A DNA stretch of 35,993 nt from a virus. Positions 30,776 through 35,993 of the stretch are shown piece by piece. Numbering within the stretch: the first letter of the stretch is position 1; every line of letters starts with the position of its first letter. The stretch covers positions 1 through 35,993 of the IMG/VR virus record IMGVR_UViG_3300048672_000119; one strand, 5' to 3'. A model generated the notes under the pieces. It was not told where the DNA came from and did no database searches. It worked only from the letters and a program-made list of their open reading frames with translations. The translations under genes were made by a program, and so were the position numbers.

Positions 30776-31170
30776 TTTGCTTCGCTCCCTAATCTTTCTG
30801 CTATACGTTCACGATTGATTCGTAACGCTTCTTGTGTAACAGTATACCCACCTAAGAATTTATTGTCAATACCCTCTATCAAATCTTTGCGTTCTACCTG
30901 CTGAATTTTATATCCACGACTACGCCACTCATCACATAGAGATTCATATCTGTCTGCAAGCCATATTAACTTATCAGCAAAATGAGTCATATGTCCTGTA
31001 CCAAGTGTATACTCTTGTGGCTGCTTCTTCAGACGTTTGAAGTTGTAGTAGTTGATACCTTGAGAACGCCAGTTCTTAACCATTGTGAATATTCTAGGTA
31101 GCTCACGTATTTCTGCAATCAAGTGTTGACGAGTAAGTTCTGTTGGTTCAATAACATTAATTCTGGTCAT
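30772..31170 (-). CDS. denV: Endonuclease V / pyrimidine-dimer DNA glycosylase
   Basis: 132 residues from ATG 31170, chosen because the protein then begins MTRIN as in T4 endonuclease V, whose nucleophile is the alpha-amino group of Thr2; GGAGA precedes it by 6 bases, while the upstream ATG 31194 would bury Thr. R22 and E23 (IRELPRIF) fall at the T4 positions, and TLGTGHMTHFADKL matches the T4 segment ILGAGHVTFFYDKL. It excises UV cyclobutane dimers and nicks the DNA (lyase). Confidence 0.93.
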   Translation of the reverse strand: MTRINVIEPTELTRQHLIAEIRELPRIFTMVKNWRSQGINYYNFKRLKKQPQEYTLGTGHMTHFADKLIWLADRYESLCDEWRSRGYKIQQVERKDLIEGIDNKFLGGYTVTQEALRINRERIAERLGSEAK

Positions 31171-31202
31171 CATCTTCTCCACAATCTGATTCAATGAGGT
31201 CT

Positions 31203-31230
31203 ATTCTACACGATTTGAAACGTATGTCAA
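31203..31230 (-). promoter_or_regulatory. Sigma-70 promoter upstream of denV
   Basis: Minus strand TTGACA (31230-31225), 16-base spacer, TAGAAT (31208-31203). Its GTGTAGAAT -10 context equals that of the promoter at 15939. It probably drives the long series from denV through primase-helicase to the split polymerase. Confidence 0.85.
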
Positions 31231-31251
31231 TAGCAAATTGCAGATAAAAGA

Positions 31252-31272
31252 AAGCCCCGCAGAGCGGGGCTT
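31252..31272 (-). terminator. Intrinsic terminator after the 31278 gene
   Basis: Minus strand AAGCCCCGC, loop TCT, GCGGGGCTT followed by TCTTTTAT. It separates the NTase unit from the denV promoter. Confidence 0.9.
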
Positions 31273-31277
31273 AGTTG

Positions 31278-31643
31278 TTAGGATAACGAAGTGTCTGCTT
31301 CGTCAATAGCACTTTGAATCTCTGCAACAAACTCTTTGCATTTTATCAGAGCTTTTTGTTCCTTCTGCTTCATTAAAGCTAATGCGCCATCCTGAACAGT
31401 GTCAATGTTAGCTACAATCCACTCTAATAAACACCGATTGAATGCTGCTTCTGTCTCCCAGTAGTTCTGACCACCCGCTTGATATTGACCACAACGGGTA
31501 AGCTTAATTGCCGAATGGTCAACTGAAATATCAAAACTATCACTGTTCATGCGACCACCACCACGTTTCCGCATAGTAGACCAACGCTCTGCTGTCTCGT
31601 AATTCCGTTTTGCTTCTAAATAATCTTGATATGCTTTACTCAT
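31278..31643 (-). CDS. Hypothetical protein
   Basis: 121 residues, GGAGGTTT upstream. N-terminal basic helical part (AYQDYLEAKRNYETAERWST), a central beta region (CGQYQAGGQNYWETEAAFNRC), then helices. Not recognised. Last gene before the terminator. Confidence 0.6.
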   Translation of the reverse strand: MSKAYQDYLEAKRNYETAERWSTMRKRGGGRMNSDSFDISVDHSAIKLTRCGQYQAGGQNYWETEAAFNRCLLEWIVANIDTVQDGALALMKQKEQKALIKCKEFVAEIQSAIDEADTSLS

Positions 31644-31658
31644 ATTAAACCTCCAAAT

Positions 31659-32237
31659 TCAATGAAATAGTGCTTGATTTATTAATTTATCCACAGCCTG
31701 TTGTTTAGTGCCGATGTAAAACTTACCTCTAAACCTTTCGGCAATCTTCGCAGGATGCGGATCTGTCCAATTGTAATCTGCATCAACAAACATGATTTTA
31801 GACCTTGCTGTGAGCAGGAAATCTTTAGTTGGCTGTAATTTACCAGCTTCATAATAAATACGACAAATGGATGTTGACATCAAATCTACCACTTTAAACT
31901 CATCATTTGGTTCATTTAGTTGCATTATCTGGACAGGTAACTGATATGCGTGTACATCAAAGATTCTACGTAAACAACGCATAGTTTTATACAACCCTTC
32001 TTCATGTTCAGCTTTCAGTACCACCTTATCTACACTAATACCTAAAGCTGCTGAGATCTGTTTCCTCGTAGCGTTAACCGTAATGGCATTTGAGTATAGA
32101 TAAAAATCTAAGTCTTTAGCAGGTTCACCAAAATACCAATCCCTTGGTGCCCCTCCTGCCAGCACAGCATAAGGACTAATTACTTTCAAATCCGACAGGA
32201 TTCTATCTGCTAAAACTTTCTGTGTATCTGGATTCAT
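31659..32237 (-). CDS. Nucleotidyltransferase-fold protein (Pol beta / tRNA NTase head type)
   Basis: 192 residues, AGGAGG upstream. Residues 25-47 hold LAGGAPRDWYFGEPAKDLDF: G28-G29, R32-D33 and D42-x-D44, the GG-x-x-RD ... DxD signature of class II poly(A)/CCA-adding-type nucleotidyltransferase heads. The C-terminal tRNA-binding domains of CCA enzymes are missing. No tRNA gene is visible in the window. It may modify RNA, protein or a small molecule, or be a TA-like NTase. Confidence 0.75.
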   Translation of the reverse strand: MNPDTQKVLADRILSDLKVISPYAVLAGGAPRDWYFGEPAKDLDFYLYSNAITVNATRKQISAALGISVDKVVLKAEHEEGLYKTMRCLRRIFDVHAYQLPVQIMQLNEPNDEFKVVDLMSTSICRIYYEAGKLQPTKDFLLTARSKIMFVDADYNWTDPHPAKIAERFRGKFYIGTKQQAVDKLINQALFH

Positions 32238-32249
32238 TTAAAACCTCCT

Positions 32250-32271
32250 ATAATCGTCTACAATCGATTAT
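32250..32271. repeat. Hairpin directly before the NTase ribosome-binding site
   Basis: ATAATCG (32250-32256) and CGATTAT (32265-32271), perfect 7-base inverted repeat with 8 bases between. On the minus strand the 3' arm ends right against the AGGAGG of the NTase gene. Confidence 0.5.
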
Positions 32272-32315
32272 CTGTGTTTACCTACACCAACATAGCATTT
32301 ACTCTAAATAATCGC

Positions 32316-32510
32316 TTAGAATGAACCATATGGTGTTTTAGATAGATCAATAATGTCTGCTAAGAACTTTTCTTCAAGTTGTTTCTTTTGTTTTAAAAAT
32401 AAATTAAGATTATCAAGGTCTCGCATAATATCATTACCCTCCGTCAAGACTTGAGTGATCAGTGCCACATCTTCTTTATACCGTTGCACACGTTGTTCAA
32501 TTTTGTTCAT
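32316..32510 (-). CDS. Small helical protein
   Basis: 64 residues, GGAGATTG upstream. Alpha-helical, first gene after the promoter at 32541-32569. No family recognised; the helix LDNLNLFLKQKKQLEEKFLA may be coiled coil. Confidence 0.55.
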   Translation of the reverse strand: MNKIEQRVQRYKEDVALITQVLTEGNDIMRDLDNLNLFLKQKKQLEEKFLADIIDLSKTPYGSF

Positions 32511-32540
32511 CTCAATCTCCTCATTTGTTTCAATGAATAC

Positions 32541-32569
32541 ATCTTACGCTCTTCGAGTGCTTGTGTCAA
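32541..32569 (-). promoter_or_regulatory. Sigma-70 promoter for the 32510-31278 unit
   Basis: Minus strand TTGACA (32569-32564), 17-base spacer, TAAGAT (32546-32541). Confidence 0.8.
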
Positions 32570-32603
32570 TGATTATTTTAATTTATTTGTGTTAGAAATG
32601 AAA

Positions 32604-32625
32604 AAGCCCAGCGAATGCTGGGCTT
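32604..32625 (-). terminator. Intrinsic terminator after the 32631 gene
   Basis: Minus strand AAGCCCAGC, loop ATTC, GCTGGGCTT followed by TTTC. Confidence 0.9.
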
Positions 32626-32630
32626 GTGTG

Positions 32631-32948
32631 TTACATAAATTTATATTCGATCTTCCACTTAATGTCTTTGTACAAAGAACACAGGGAAGCAAATACATTC
32701 AATAGATATACGGTAACAGGGTTCATTTTACCAACAACCACGGGAGGATAAACCAAACAATTATCTGTCCATTCACTGCCTGTTGCACGTCCATTGTCGC
32801 TGTTCTGTGTAGAACGATTGTATCTGTTGGAACCGTATTGATTATAAACAGTTTCGTAACCTTTTAGCTTGGTGTGTTCTCCAACAACTCGGAAGTCATC
32901 ACCACCTTTAGTTTTGTAGATGAATCCTACTTTGAATCGCTCAACCAT
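32631..32948 (-). CDS. Hypothetical protein, single-gene unit
   Basis: 105 residues from ATG 32948 (AGGAG 7 bases upstream; the ATG one codon earlier is also possible; 32978 is a shadow extension). Begins MVERFKVGFIYKTKGGDDFR, a small beta fold common in phage early proteins; the C-terminus is helical. It has its own promoter and terminator. Function unknown. Confidence 0.6.
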   Translation of the reverse strand: MVERFKVGFIYKTKGGDDFRVVGEHTKLKGYETVYNQYGSNRYNRSTQNSDNGRATGSEWTDNCLVYPPVVVGKMNPVTVYLLNVFASLCSLYKDIKWKIEYKFM

Positions 32949-32980
32949 CATTTCTCTCCTCTGTGTTTGTGTAGGCACCG

Positions 32981-33009
32981 ATACTACACTAATTTGTGTT
33001 TCGTGTCTA
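32981..33009 (-). promoter_or_regulatory. Probable sigma-70 promoter for the 32948 gene
   Basis: Minus strand TAGACA (33009-33004; one mismatch), 17-base spacer, TAGTAT (32986-32981). A perfect palindrome ACATAT-TTT-ATATGT (33009-33023) touches the -35 hexamer. Confidence 0.65.
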
Positions 33010-33023
33010 CATATTTTATATGT
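33009..33023. repeat. Palindrome touching the -35 element
   Basis: ACATAT (33009-33014), TTT, ATATGT (33018-33023). It overlaps the stop of the 33240 gene and the last base of the -35 hexamer on the minus strand. Confidence 0.45.
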
Positions 33024-33240
33024 TTGGATCAGTCAAAGCAGATAATGTTCGATCTAGTTCATAAGCCGTAATCAACTCACACAGTTTAATTCTAGGACAA
33101 TAACTGTAATAAGCTACAGTGAACCCCATCTGTCTAGTCATGAGAGATACACAGTGTTGAACATGGTCTAAATCCATGTCAGCAATAAGAATCTTTCTCC
33201 CATCACGAGTATTCCAGTATGTGTTCTGTGGTGTGTTCAT
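33016..33240 (-). CDS. Hypothetical small protein
   Basis: 74 residues from ATG 33240 (AAGGAGAACAG upstream; the longer frame to 33312 is a shadow). It contains YWNTRDGRKILIADMDLDHV, a pattern common to small phage proteins of the 'W-x-x-x-DG-x-x-I-x-I-x-D-M-x-x-x-H' kind. Function unknown. Confidence 0.6.
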   Translation of the reverse strand: MNTPQNTYWNTRDGRKILIADMDLDHVQHCVSLMTRQMGFTVAYYSYCPRIKLCELITAYELDRTLSALTDPNI

Positions 33241-33250
33241 TCTGTTCTCC

Positions 33251-33682
33251 TTATTTGTAAGATTCAGCCAATAAATATTCCAACATACCGATCCTTTCCT
33301 CATACTCAGCAATCCGTTTGTTAAGAATTTCTATGTGCTTAAAAGGACAATCAAATTTACTTTTCTTTATGGGGTTGGTGTATTTGGTTTTCTTTCTTTT
33401 GTTAAATTCATCAATAATTTTAGGTATACTAACATTGCTTATATCAAACCACTCACCTCTGACGTGGCAGTGCTTTAGTTTGTAATGAAAGAAAGATTCT
33501 AAATCTCTTGCTTGTTTTTGTGACTCACATGGTAAAGAGAATAGACATCTAATCTCTCCGTAATTAGCGCACTGTAAATCTATCAGTCTTTGTGGTAGGT
33601 CAGAGGTAAACCCAATCTTCACTGGTGATTTATCTGACTTATTAGATCTTACAAAGTACACTCTCCATTCTTTCTCATCCAT
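33251..33682 (-). CDS. GIY-YIG nuclease of the T5orf172 / MUG113 type
   Basis: 143 residues. A degenerate GIY-YIG fold: VYFVRS (GIY position), SPVKIGFTSDLPQRL (YIG position with catalytic Arg32), DLESFFHYKL (E62) and RGEWFDIS. Such proteins are often homing-type or DNA-cutting enzymes in phages. A C-terminal basic linker and coiled coil (HIEILNKRIAEYEERIGMLE) may bind DNA. It follows the hairpin-rich ncRNA-like region, with which it shares the promoter at 34108-34135. Confidence 0.8.
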   Translation of the reverse strand: MDEKEWRVYFVRSNKSDKSPVKIGFTSDLPQRLIDLQCANYGEIRCLFSLPCESQKQARDLESFFHYKLKHCHVRGEWFDISNVSIPKIIDEFNKRKKTKYTNPIKKSKFDCPFKHIEILNKRIAEYEERIGMLEYLLAESYK

Positions 33683-33745
33683 TACTTATCCTCATACAAC
33701 GCTGATTACTAATCTGATATAGTTATACTAATGCAGTAATATACT

Positions 33746-34101
33746 TCTCTTTTGAGAGACTACCCAAATTCAAGATAAAGAAGTCCCAACCAAACTCCAT
33801 ACAGGATTCGCGTATTCCGCTAGATAGCACCGCTGCTATCACCTGCCTAAGAAGTCTGGTGGAACCTTATCTTGATGTCTATCTTCTCTTCCGAGCCGAC
33901 TGACCCAACTCCATAAATGGAGATCAAGCTATACAATAGTTGTGATTCTGTATAGTTGAGCAAACCGCATTTCGCGCAGCTTCACAAAGCTGTCAGTATT
34001 CCCTTTGCTCTTTCAGTGAGGGATGCAGATCAATACCATACCCGCAGTATCTGCTTTAATAAGACGTTACGCTGCCGTACACTAGACCGTTCATAACGAA
34101 T
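33746..34101 (-). ncRNA. Putative structured non-coding RNA or long structured leader
   Basis: No ORF is visible on either strand over about 420 bases. Downstream of a promoter (34108-34135), the minus strand has perfect hairpins at 34025-34054 (GCAGAT/ATCTGC), 33977-33992 (CAGCTT/AAGCTG), 33929-33955 (CTATAC/GTATAG), 33909-33922 (CTCCAT/ATGGAG), 33823-33840 (GATAGC/GCTATC) and 33746-33759 (TCTCT/AGAGA), plus a long-range 8-base pair CAAGATAA (33771-33778) with TTATCTTG (33867-33874). No tRNA, tmRNA or group I intron core could be recognised. Boundaries are approximate. Confidence 0.55.
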
Positions 34102-34107
34102 AACACT

Positions 34108-34135
34108 AATCTACCACACTTCTCTCAGTTGTCAA
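34108..34135 (-). promoter_or_regulatory. Sigma-70 promoter for the hairpin-rich transcript
   Basis: Minus strand TTGACA (34135-34130), 16-base spacer, TAGATT (34113-34108). It lies just after the stop of the 34143 gene. Confidence 0.8.
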
Positions 34136-34142
34136 GAAGAAT

Positions 34143-34301
34143 TTAATCAGAACATTGTTCCAATAACTCCACCACTTCCTCAACAAACCCTTCCAATGTC
34201 TCCACATCAGAGAAATACAAAGTAATTTCTCCTGTCTGAGCATCAACATGAACAGCATCGATAAGCTCATGCACAGTAATCATGATGTTTGTAACTGACA
34301 T
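34143..34301 (-). CDS. Small acidic protein (52 aa)
   Basis: Read by eye: ATG 34301 with AGGAGG 4 bases upstream, stop TAA at 34143. Encodes MSVTNIMITVHELIDAVHVD then an acidic segment ending VEELLEQCSD-like (VVELLEQCSD). Strong ribosome site supports it. Function unknown. Confidence 0.6.
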   Translation of the reverse strand: MSVTNIMITVHELIDAVHVDAQTGEITLYFSDVETLEGFVEEVVELLEQCSD

Positions 34302-34323
34302 ATTACCTCCTACCCTTTATAAT

Positions 34324-34340
34324 AACACGGTATCCGTGTT
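34324..34340. repeat. Perfect hairpin between two small genes
   Basis: AACACGG (34324-34330), TAT, CCGTGTT (34334-34340). On the minus strand the stem is followed by ATTATAAAGGG and the AGGAGG of the 52-residue gene, with no T run, so it is more likely an mRNA structure than a terminator. Confidence 0.5.
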
Positions 34341-34367
34341 TGTCTAATAACGTTTTGGAATAAGCAG

Positions 34368-34544
34368 TTAGCTTTTCTCAACAAAAGTAATTACACCATT
34401 GTCAATAATCACATCGTAAATGTGAGATAGTGAAATCACTTCATTCATCACTGACTGCAACTGTGCTGCGTCAATGGTTTTGTCAGTATCGAAGTTACGT
34501 TTCATCCAACAGCTCTGATAAGGCCATTCTACTCGTAATTGCAT
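34368..34544 (-). CDS. Small hypothetical protein (58 aa)
   Basis: Read by eye: ATG 34544 with AGGAGGAAA upstream, stop TAA at 34368. Starts MQLRVEWPYQSCWMKRNFDT and ends ITFVEKS. Fills a gap in the early series. Function unknown. Confidence 0.6.
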   Translation of the reverse strand: MQLRVEWPYQSCWMKRNFDTDKTIDAAQLQSVMNEVISLSHIYDVIIDNGVITFVEKS

Positions 34545-34629
34545 GATCTTTCCTCCTAGTACTCACTAATACACCATAATTCTATCATGGTTATTGTTAA
34601 ATGGAAGCCGCATAGACGGCTAAACGTGG

Positions 34630-34839
34630 TTAACTAAACAAATATTCCTCAATATCACAAGTGAACAGATCACAAAGATAACTCTTAATCTCTGTCATCT
34701 CACTCCACAACTTCTTAGCTCTGTGTTTATCATCAGCTAAGATAGCTCCTGAAAGCTTAGCCACTAATCCAAGCTGTACTCTGTACATCCCTGACAGAAT
34801 GATTAATTCTTCCAATGCTTCAGCAGGAGCTTTGTTCAT
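34630..34839 (-). CDS. Hypothetical helical protein
   Basis: 69 residues from ATG 34839, TAATG with the membrane gene stop; the longer frame to 34881 is a shadow. Helical (NKAPAEALEELIILSGMYRV). A small hairpin AGCCG...CGGCT follows the stop on the minus strand at about 34607-34622. Function unknown. Confidence 0.55.
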   Translation of the reverse strand: MNKAPAEALEELIILSGMYRVQLGLVAKLSGAILADDKHRAKKLWSEMTEIKSYLCDLFTCDIEEYLFS

Positions 34840-35036
34840 TAAACTGTGTATCCTATGTGGATTAAGTATTGAGCTAAACAACTTGACATAATCACTAAAT
34901 CTAACATTTTACCCGCTGTGTTCTGAACGAAACCATGTCCACCAAAGAAAGCAACACCCCAAGTAATCCAGTTCTTAACAGACCACATACCGAATACAAC
35001 GTTAAACGCAAACCAAACAGTCATTAACTCACTCAT
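34839..35036 (-). CDS. Small membrane protein
   Basis: 65 residues, AAGGAGA nine bases upstream, ATGA overlap with the gene above. Hydrophobic segments at about residues 4-18, 24-33 and 44-60 suggest two to three membrane passes; rich in Trp/Phe (NWITWGVAFFGGHGF). Early phage membrane protein, function unknown. Confidence 0.6.
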   Translation of the reverse strand: MSELMTVWFAFNVVFGMWSVKNWITWGVAFFGGHGFVQNTAGKMLDLVIMSSCLAQYLIHIGYTV

Positions 35037-35323
35037 TCCACTTTCTCCTTCTCTAACTGCTCAATCTGTTCATCATTGTACACATCTTGATCGAAGTTGT
35101 CAATACGTAAAAGGTTACATTCTCTATTAAAGTACCAATCTCCATCAAGAACACCAAAAAGATTAGCAAACTTCATTGGTTTATCCACTCGCCAATAATC
35201 TTTTAACCTACTATCAGGCAGTTGCCCCACGAAATCACCAACTCTCACCACTTTACCAATGTTCTCTGAACAACGTCCTGCAACAACAATAGCCAAACAG
35301 CCTTTCTCAATTTTGTTATTCAT
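35033..35323 (-). CDS. Hypothetical SH3/KOW-like protein
   Basis: 96 residues, GGAGAAATT upstream, first gene after the divergent promoter. N-terminal beta motif (KGCLAIVVAGRCSENIGKVV) looks like a KOW/SH3-like fold found in many phage early proteins, followed by an acidic C-terminal helix. Function unknown. Confidence 0.6.
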   Translation of the reverse strand: MNNKIEKGCLAIVVAGRCSENIGKVVRVGDFVGQLPDSRLKDYWRVDKPMKFANLFGVLDGDWYFNRECNLLRIDNFDQDVYNDEQIEQLEKEKVE

Positions 35324-35355
35324 TTGAATTTCTCCATACGTTTGAACATACAGCT

Positions 35356-35384
35356 AATGTACACACACCTACGTCCGATGTCAA
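35356..35384 (-). promoter_or_regulatory. Leftward sigma-70 promoter of the divergent pair
   Basis: Minus strand TTGACA (35384-35379), 17-base spacer, TACATT (35361-35356). Starts the leftward small-gene unit from 35323. Confidence 0.8.
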
Positions 35385-35419
35385 GCAGAGATTTATTTTA
35401 AATTTAGATAAAAGAAGTG

Positions 35420-35448
35420 TTGACAGCATAAACAGCTTAGTTTAATCT
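35420..35448 (+). promoter_or_regulatory. Rightward sigma-70 promoter of the divergent pair
   Basis: TTGACA (35420-35425), 17-base spacer, TAATCT (35443-35448). The -10 is weaker than usual. Drives the DUF7666-like gene at 35510. Confidence 0.7.
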
Positions 35449-35509
35449 TTAACACATCGAAGCAATGGTGCTACGACAAACCCTGAATGTTTAAGCAAGG
35501 AGAATGTTT

Positions 35510-35993
35510 ATGACTACTCAAAACACTACAGAACTAACAACATACAAAATGTTTGATTCTAATTTCAAGTGCCGTGACTTCCAATATGAAGTTGGTGGCA
35601 TATATAAAACCGATAAAGTAGAAGCTTGTTCTGCTGGCTTTCATGCTTGTGAATTCCCGCTGGATTGCTTCAATTACTACAGCCCTGCGACTTCTAAGTT
35701 TGCTGAAGTTGTACAATCTGGTAAAATTTCAAAACATACTGATGACTCTAAAGTTGCGTCTGCTGAAATTTATGTCAAGTTTGAATTAACTTTACCGGAA
35801 TTTATTGGAAAAGCGGTGGACTATATTTTAGCTAAAATTGATTGGAGTAATACAGCAGCTACCAACACTGATACTCGTTCAGCAGCTACCAACACTGGTT
35901 ATCAATCGGCAGCTACCAACACTGGTACTAGCTCAGCAGCTACCAACACTGGTACTAGCTCAGCAGCTACCAACACTGGTACTAGCTCAGCAG
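35510..35993 (+). CDS. DUF7666-like protein with 9-residue tandem repeats (3' end outside the window)
   Basis: ATG 35510 has AAGGAG 7 bases upstream; 161 codons are visible and the frame runs off the end. Residues 13-110 form an N-terminal domain (FDSNFKCRDFQYEVGGIYKT; CSAGFHACEFPLDCFNYYSP; HTDDSKVASAEIYVKFEL) like the DUF7666 domain of phage proteins. From about residue 113 on it becomes repeats of the 9-residue unit AATNTGxxS, which may form a beta-solenoid. Repeat units are exact at the DNA level three times. First gene of the rightward unit; function unknown. Confidence 0.75.
   Translation, partial: MTTQNTTELTTYKMFDSNFKCRDFQYEVGGIYKTDKVEACSAGFHACEFPLDCFNYYSPATSKFAEVVQSGKISKHTDDSKVASAEIYVKFELTLPEFIGKAVDYILAKIDWSNTAATNTDTRSAATNTGYQSAATNTGTSSAATNTGTSSAATNTGTSSA
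35856..35993 (+). repeat. 27-base in-frame tandem repeats
   Basis: Units start GCAGCTACCAACACTG at 35857, 35884, 35911, 35938 and 35965, spaced 27 bases. The last three units are almost or fully identical (ending GTACTAGCTCA), the first two vary. The array continues beyond the window. Confidence 0.85.

Noticed and set aside
33683-34140. tRNA or tmRNA genes in the ORF-less stretch
   Set aside because: No cloverleaf with a T-loop GTTCRA and matching acceptor stem could be built; CGCGAATCC is only a superficial T-arm look-alike.
34579-34602. Promoter before the 58-residue gene
   Set aside because: TAGAAT occurs on the minus strand, but the -35 region is a poor match (TTCCAT).
35856-35993. CRISPR array
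   Set aside because: The 27-base units are contiguous, in frame and without unique spacers; they encode protein repeats.

Overview
The window is a 36 kb piece of a tailed double-stranded DNA phage (Caudoviricetes) genome, AT-rich by eye. The host is probably a Gram-negative gammaproteobacterium: the promoters are classical sigma-70 (TTGACA / TAtAAT), Shine-Dalgarno boxes are strong (AGGAGA, GGAGGG), there is a lipobox lipoprotein and a small exported protein, and the endolysin is of the T4 lysozyme type. Baseplate J-like and DUF2612-like proteins point to a contractile-tailed (myovirus-like) phage. The mix of NrdA/NrdB/glutaredoxin, ThyX, a T7 gp4-like primase-helicase and a family B polymerase recalls Felix-O1-like and related myoviruses; that placement is inference only.

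Layout. Bases 1-9519 are a rightward late block: the baseplate J end (cut by the window edge), a baseplate wedge-like protein, a tail fibre with small companions, a permuted papain-fold (YiiX-like) enzyme, a lysis cassette (three candidate membrane proteins around a T4-type lysozyme), a second fibre module with a LamG-like head and about ten internal repeats, and small structural proteins. An AP2-containing endonuclease-like gene with its own strong extended -10 promoter sits inside this block (4402-5038). A bidirectional hairpin terminator at 9523-9545 ends the block.

Bases 9556-35323 are a leftward early/middle block cut into transcription units by promoters and hairpin terminators. Reading leftward, in the direction of transcription: a divergent promoter at 35356-35384 with small genes; a promoter at 34108-34135 followed by about 420 bases without an ORF but rich in perfect hairpins (a likely structured non-coding RNA or long leader), then a GIY-YIG nuclease; short units with a nucleotidyltransferase-fold protein; a T4 endonuclease V (DenV) homologue; many small genes; the primase-helicase; a family B DNA polymerase split into two genes by an HNH homing endonuclease; a small-protein unit with an SSB-like protein (C-terminal DIPF); a FEN-type 5'-3' exonuclease, an HNH nuclease and a DEDD exonuclease carrying both an HTH and a zinc ribbon; and a nucleotide-metabolism operon (MazG-like, ThyX, glutaredoxin, NrdB, NrdA) from a promoter at 15939-15967 to a terminator at 10043-10062. 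Together these genes provide dNTP supply, replication, recombination/repair and lysis.

From 35510 rightward, a DUF7666-like protein with 27-base (9-residue) tandem repeats runs off the window. Six genes too short for a usual ORF cut-off were read by eye and are annotated (26, 54, 53, 57, 58 and 52 aa). Best candidates for something undescribed: the hairpin-rich transcript at 33746-34101, the split polymerase, a promoter whose -10 lies in the loop of a perfect palindrome (23274-23312), and non-canonical active-site residues in NrdB, NrdA and ThyX.
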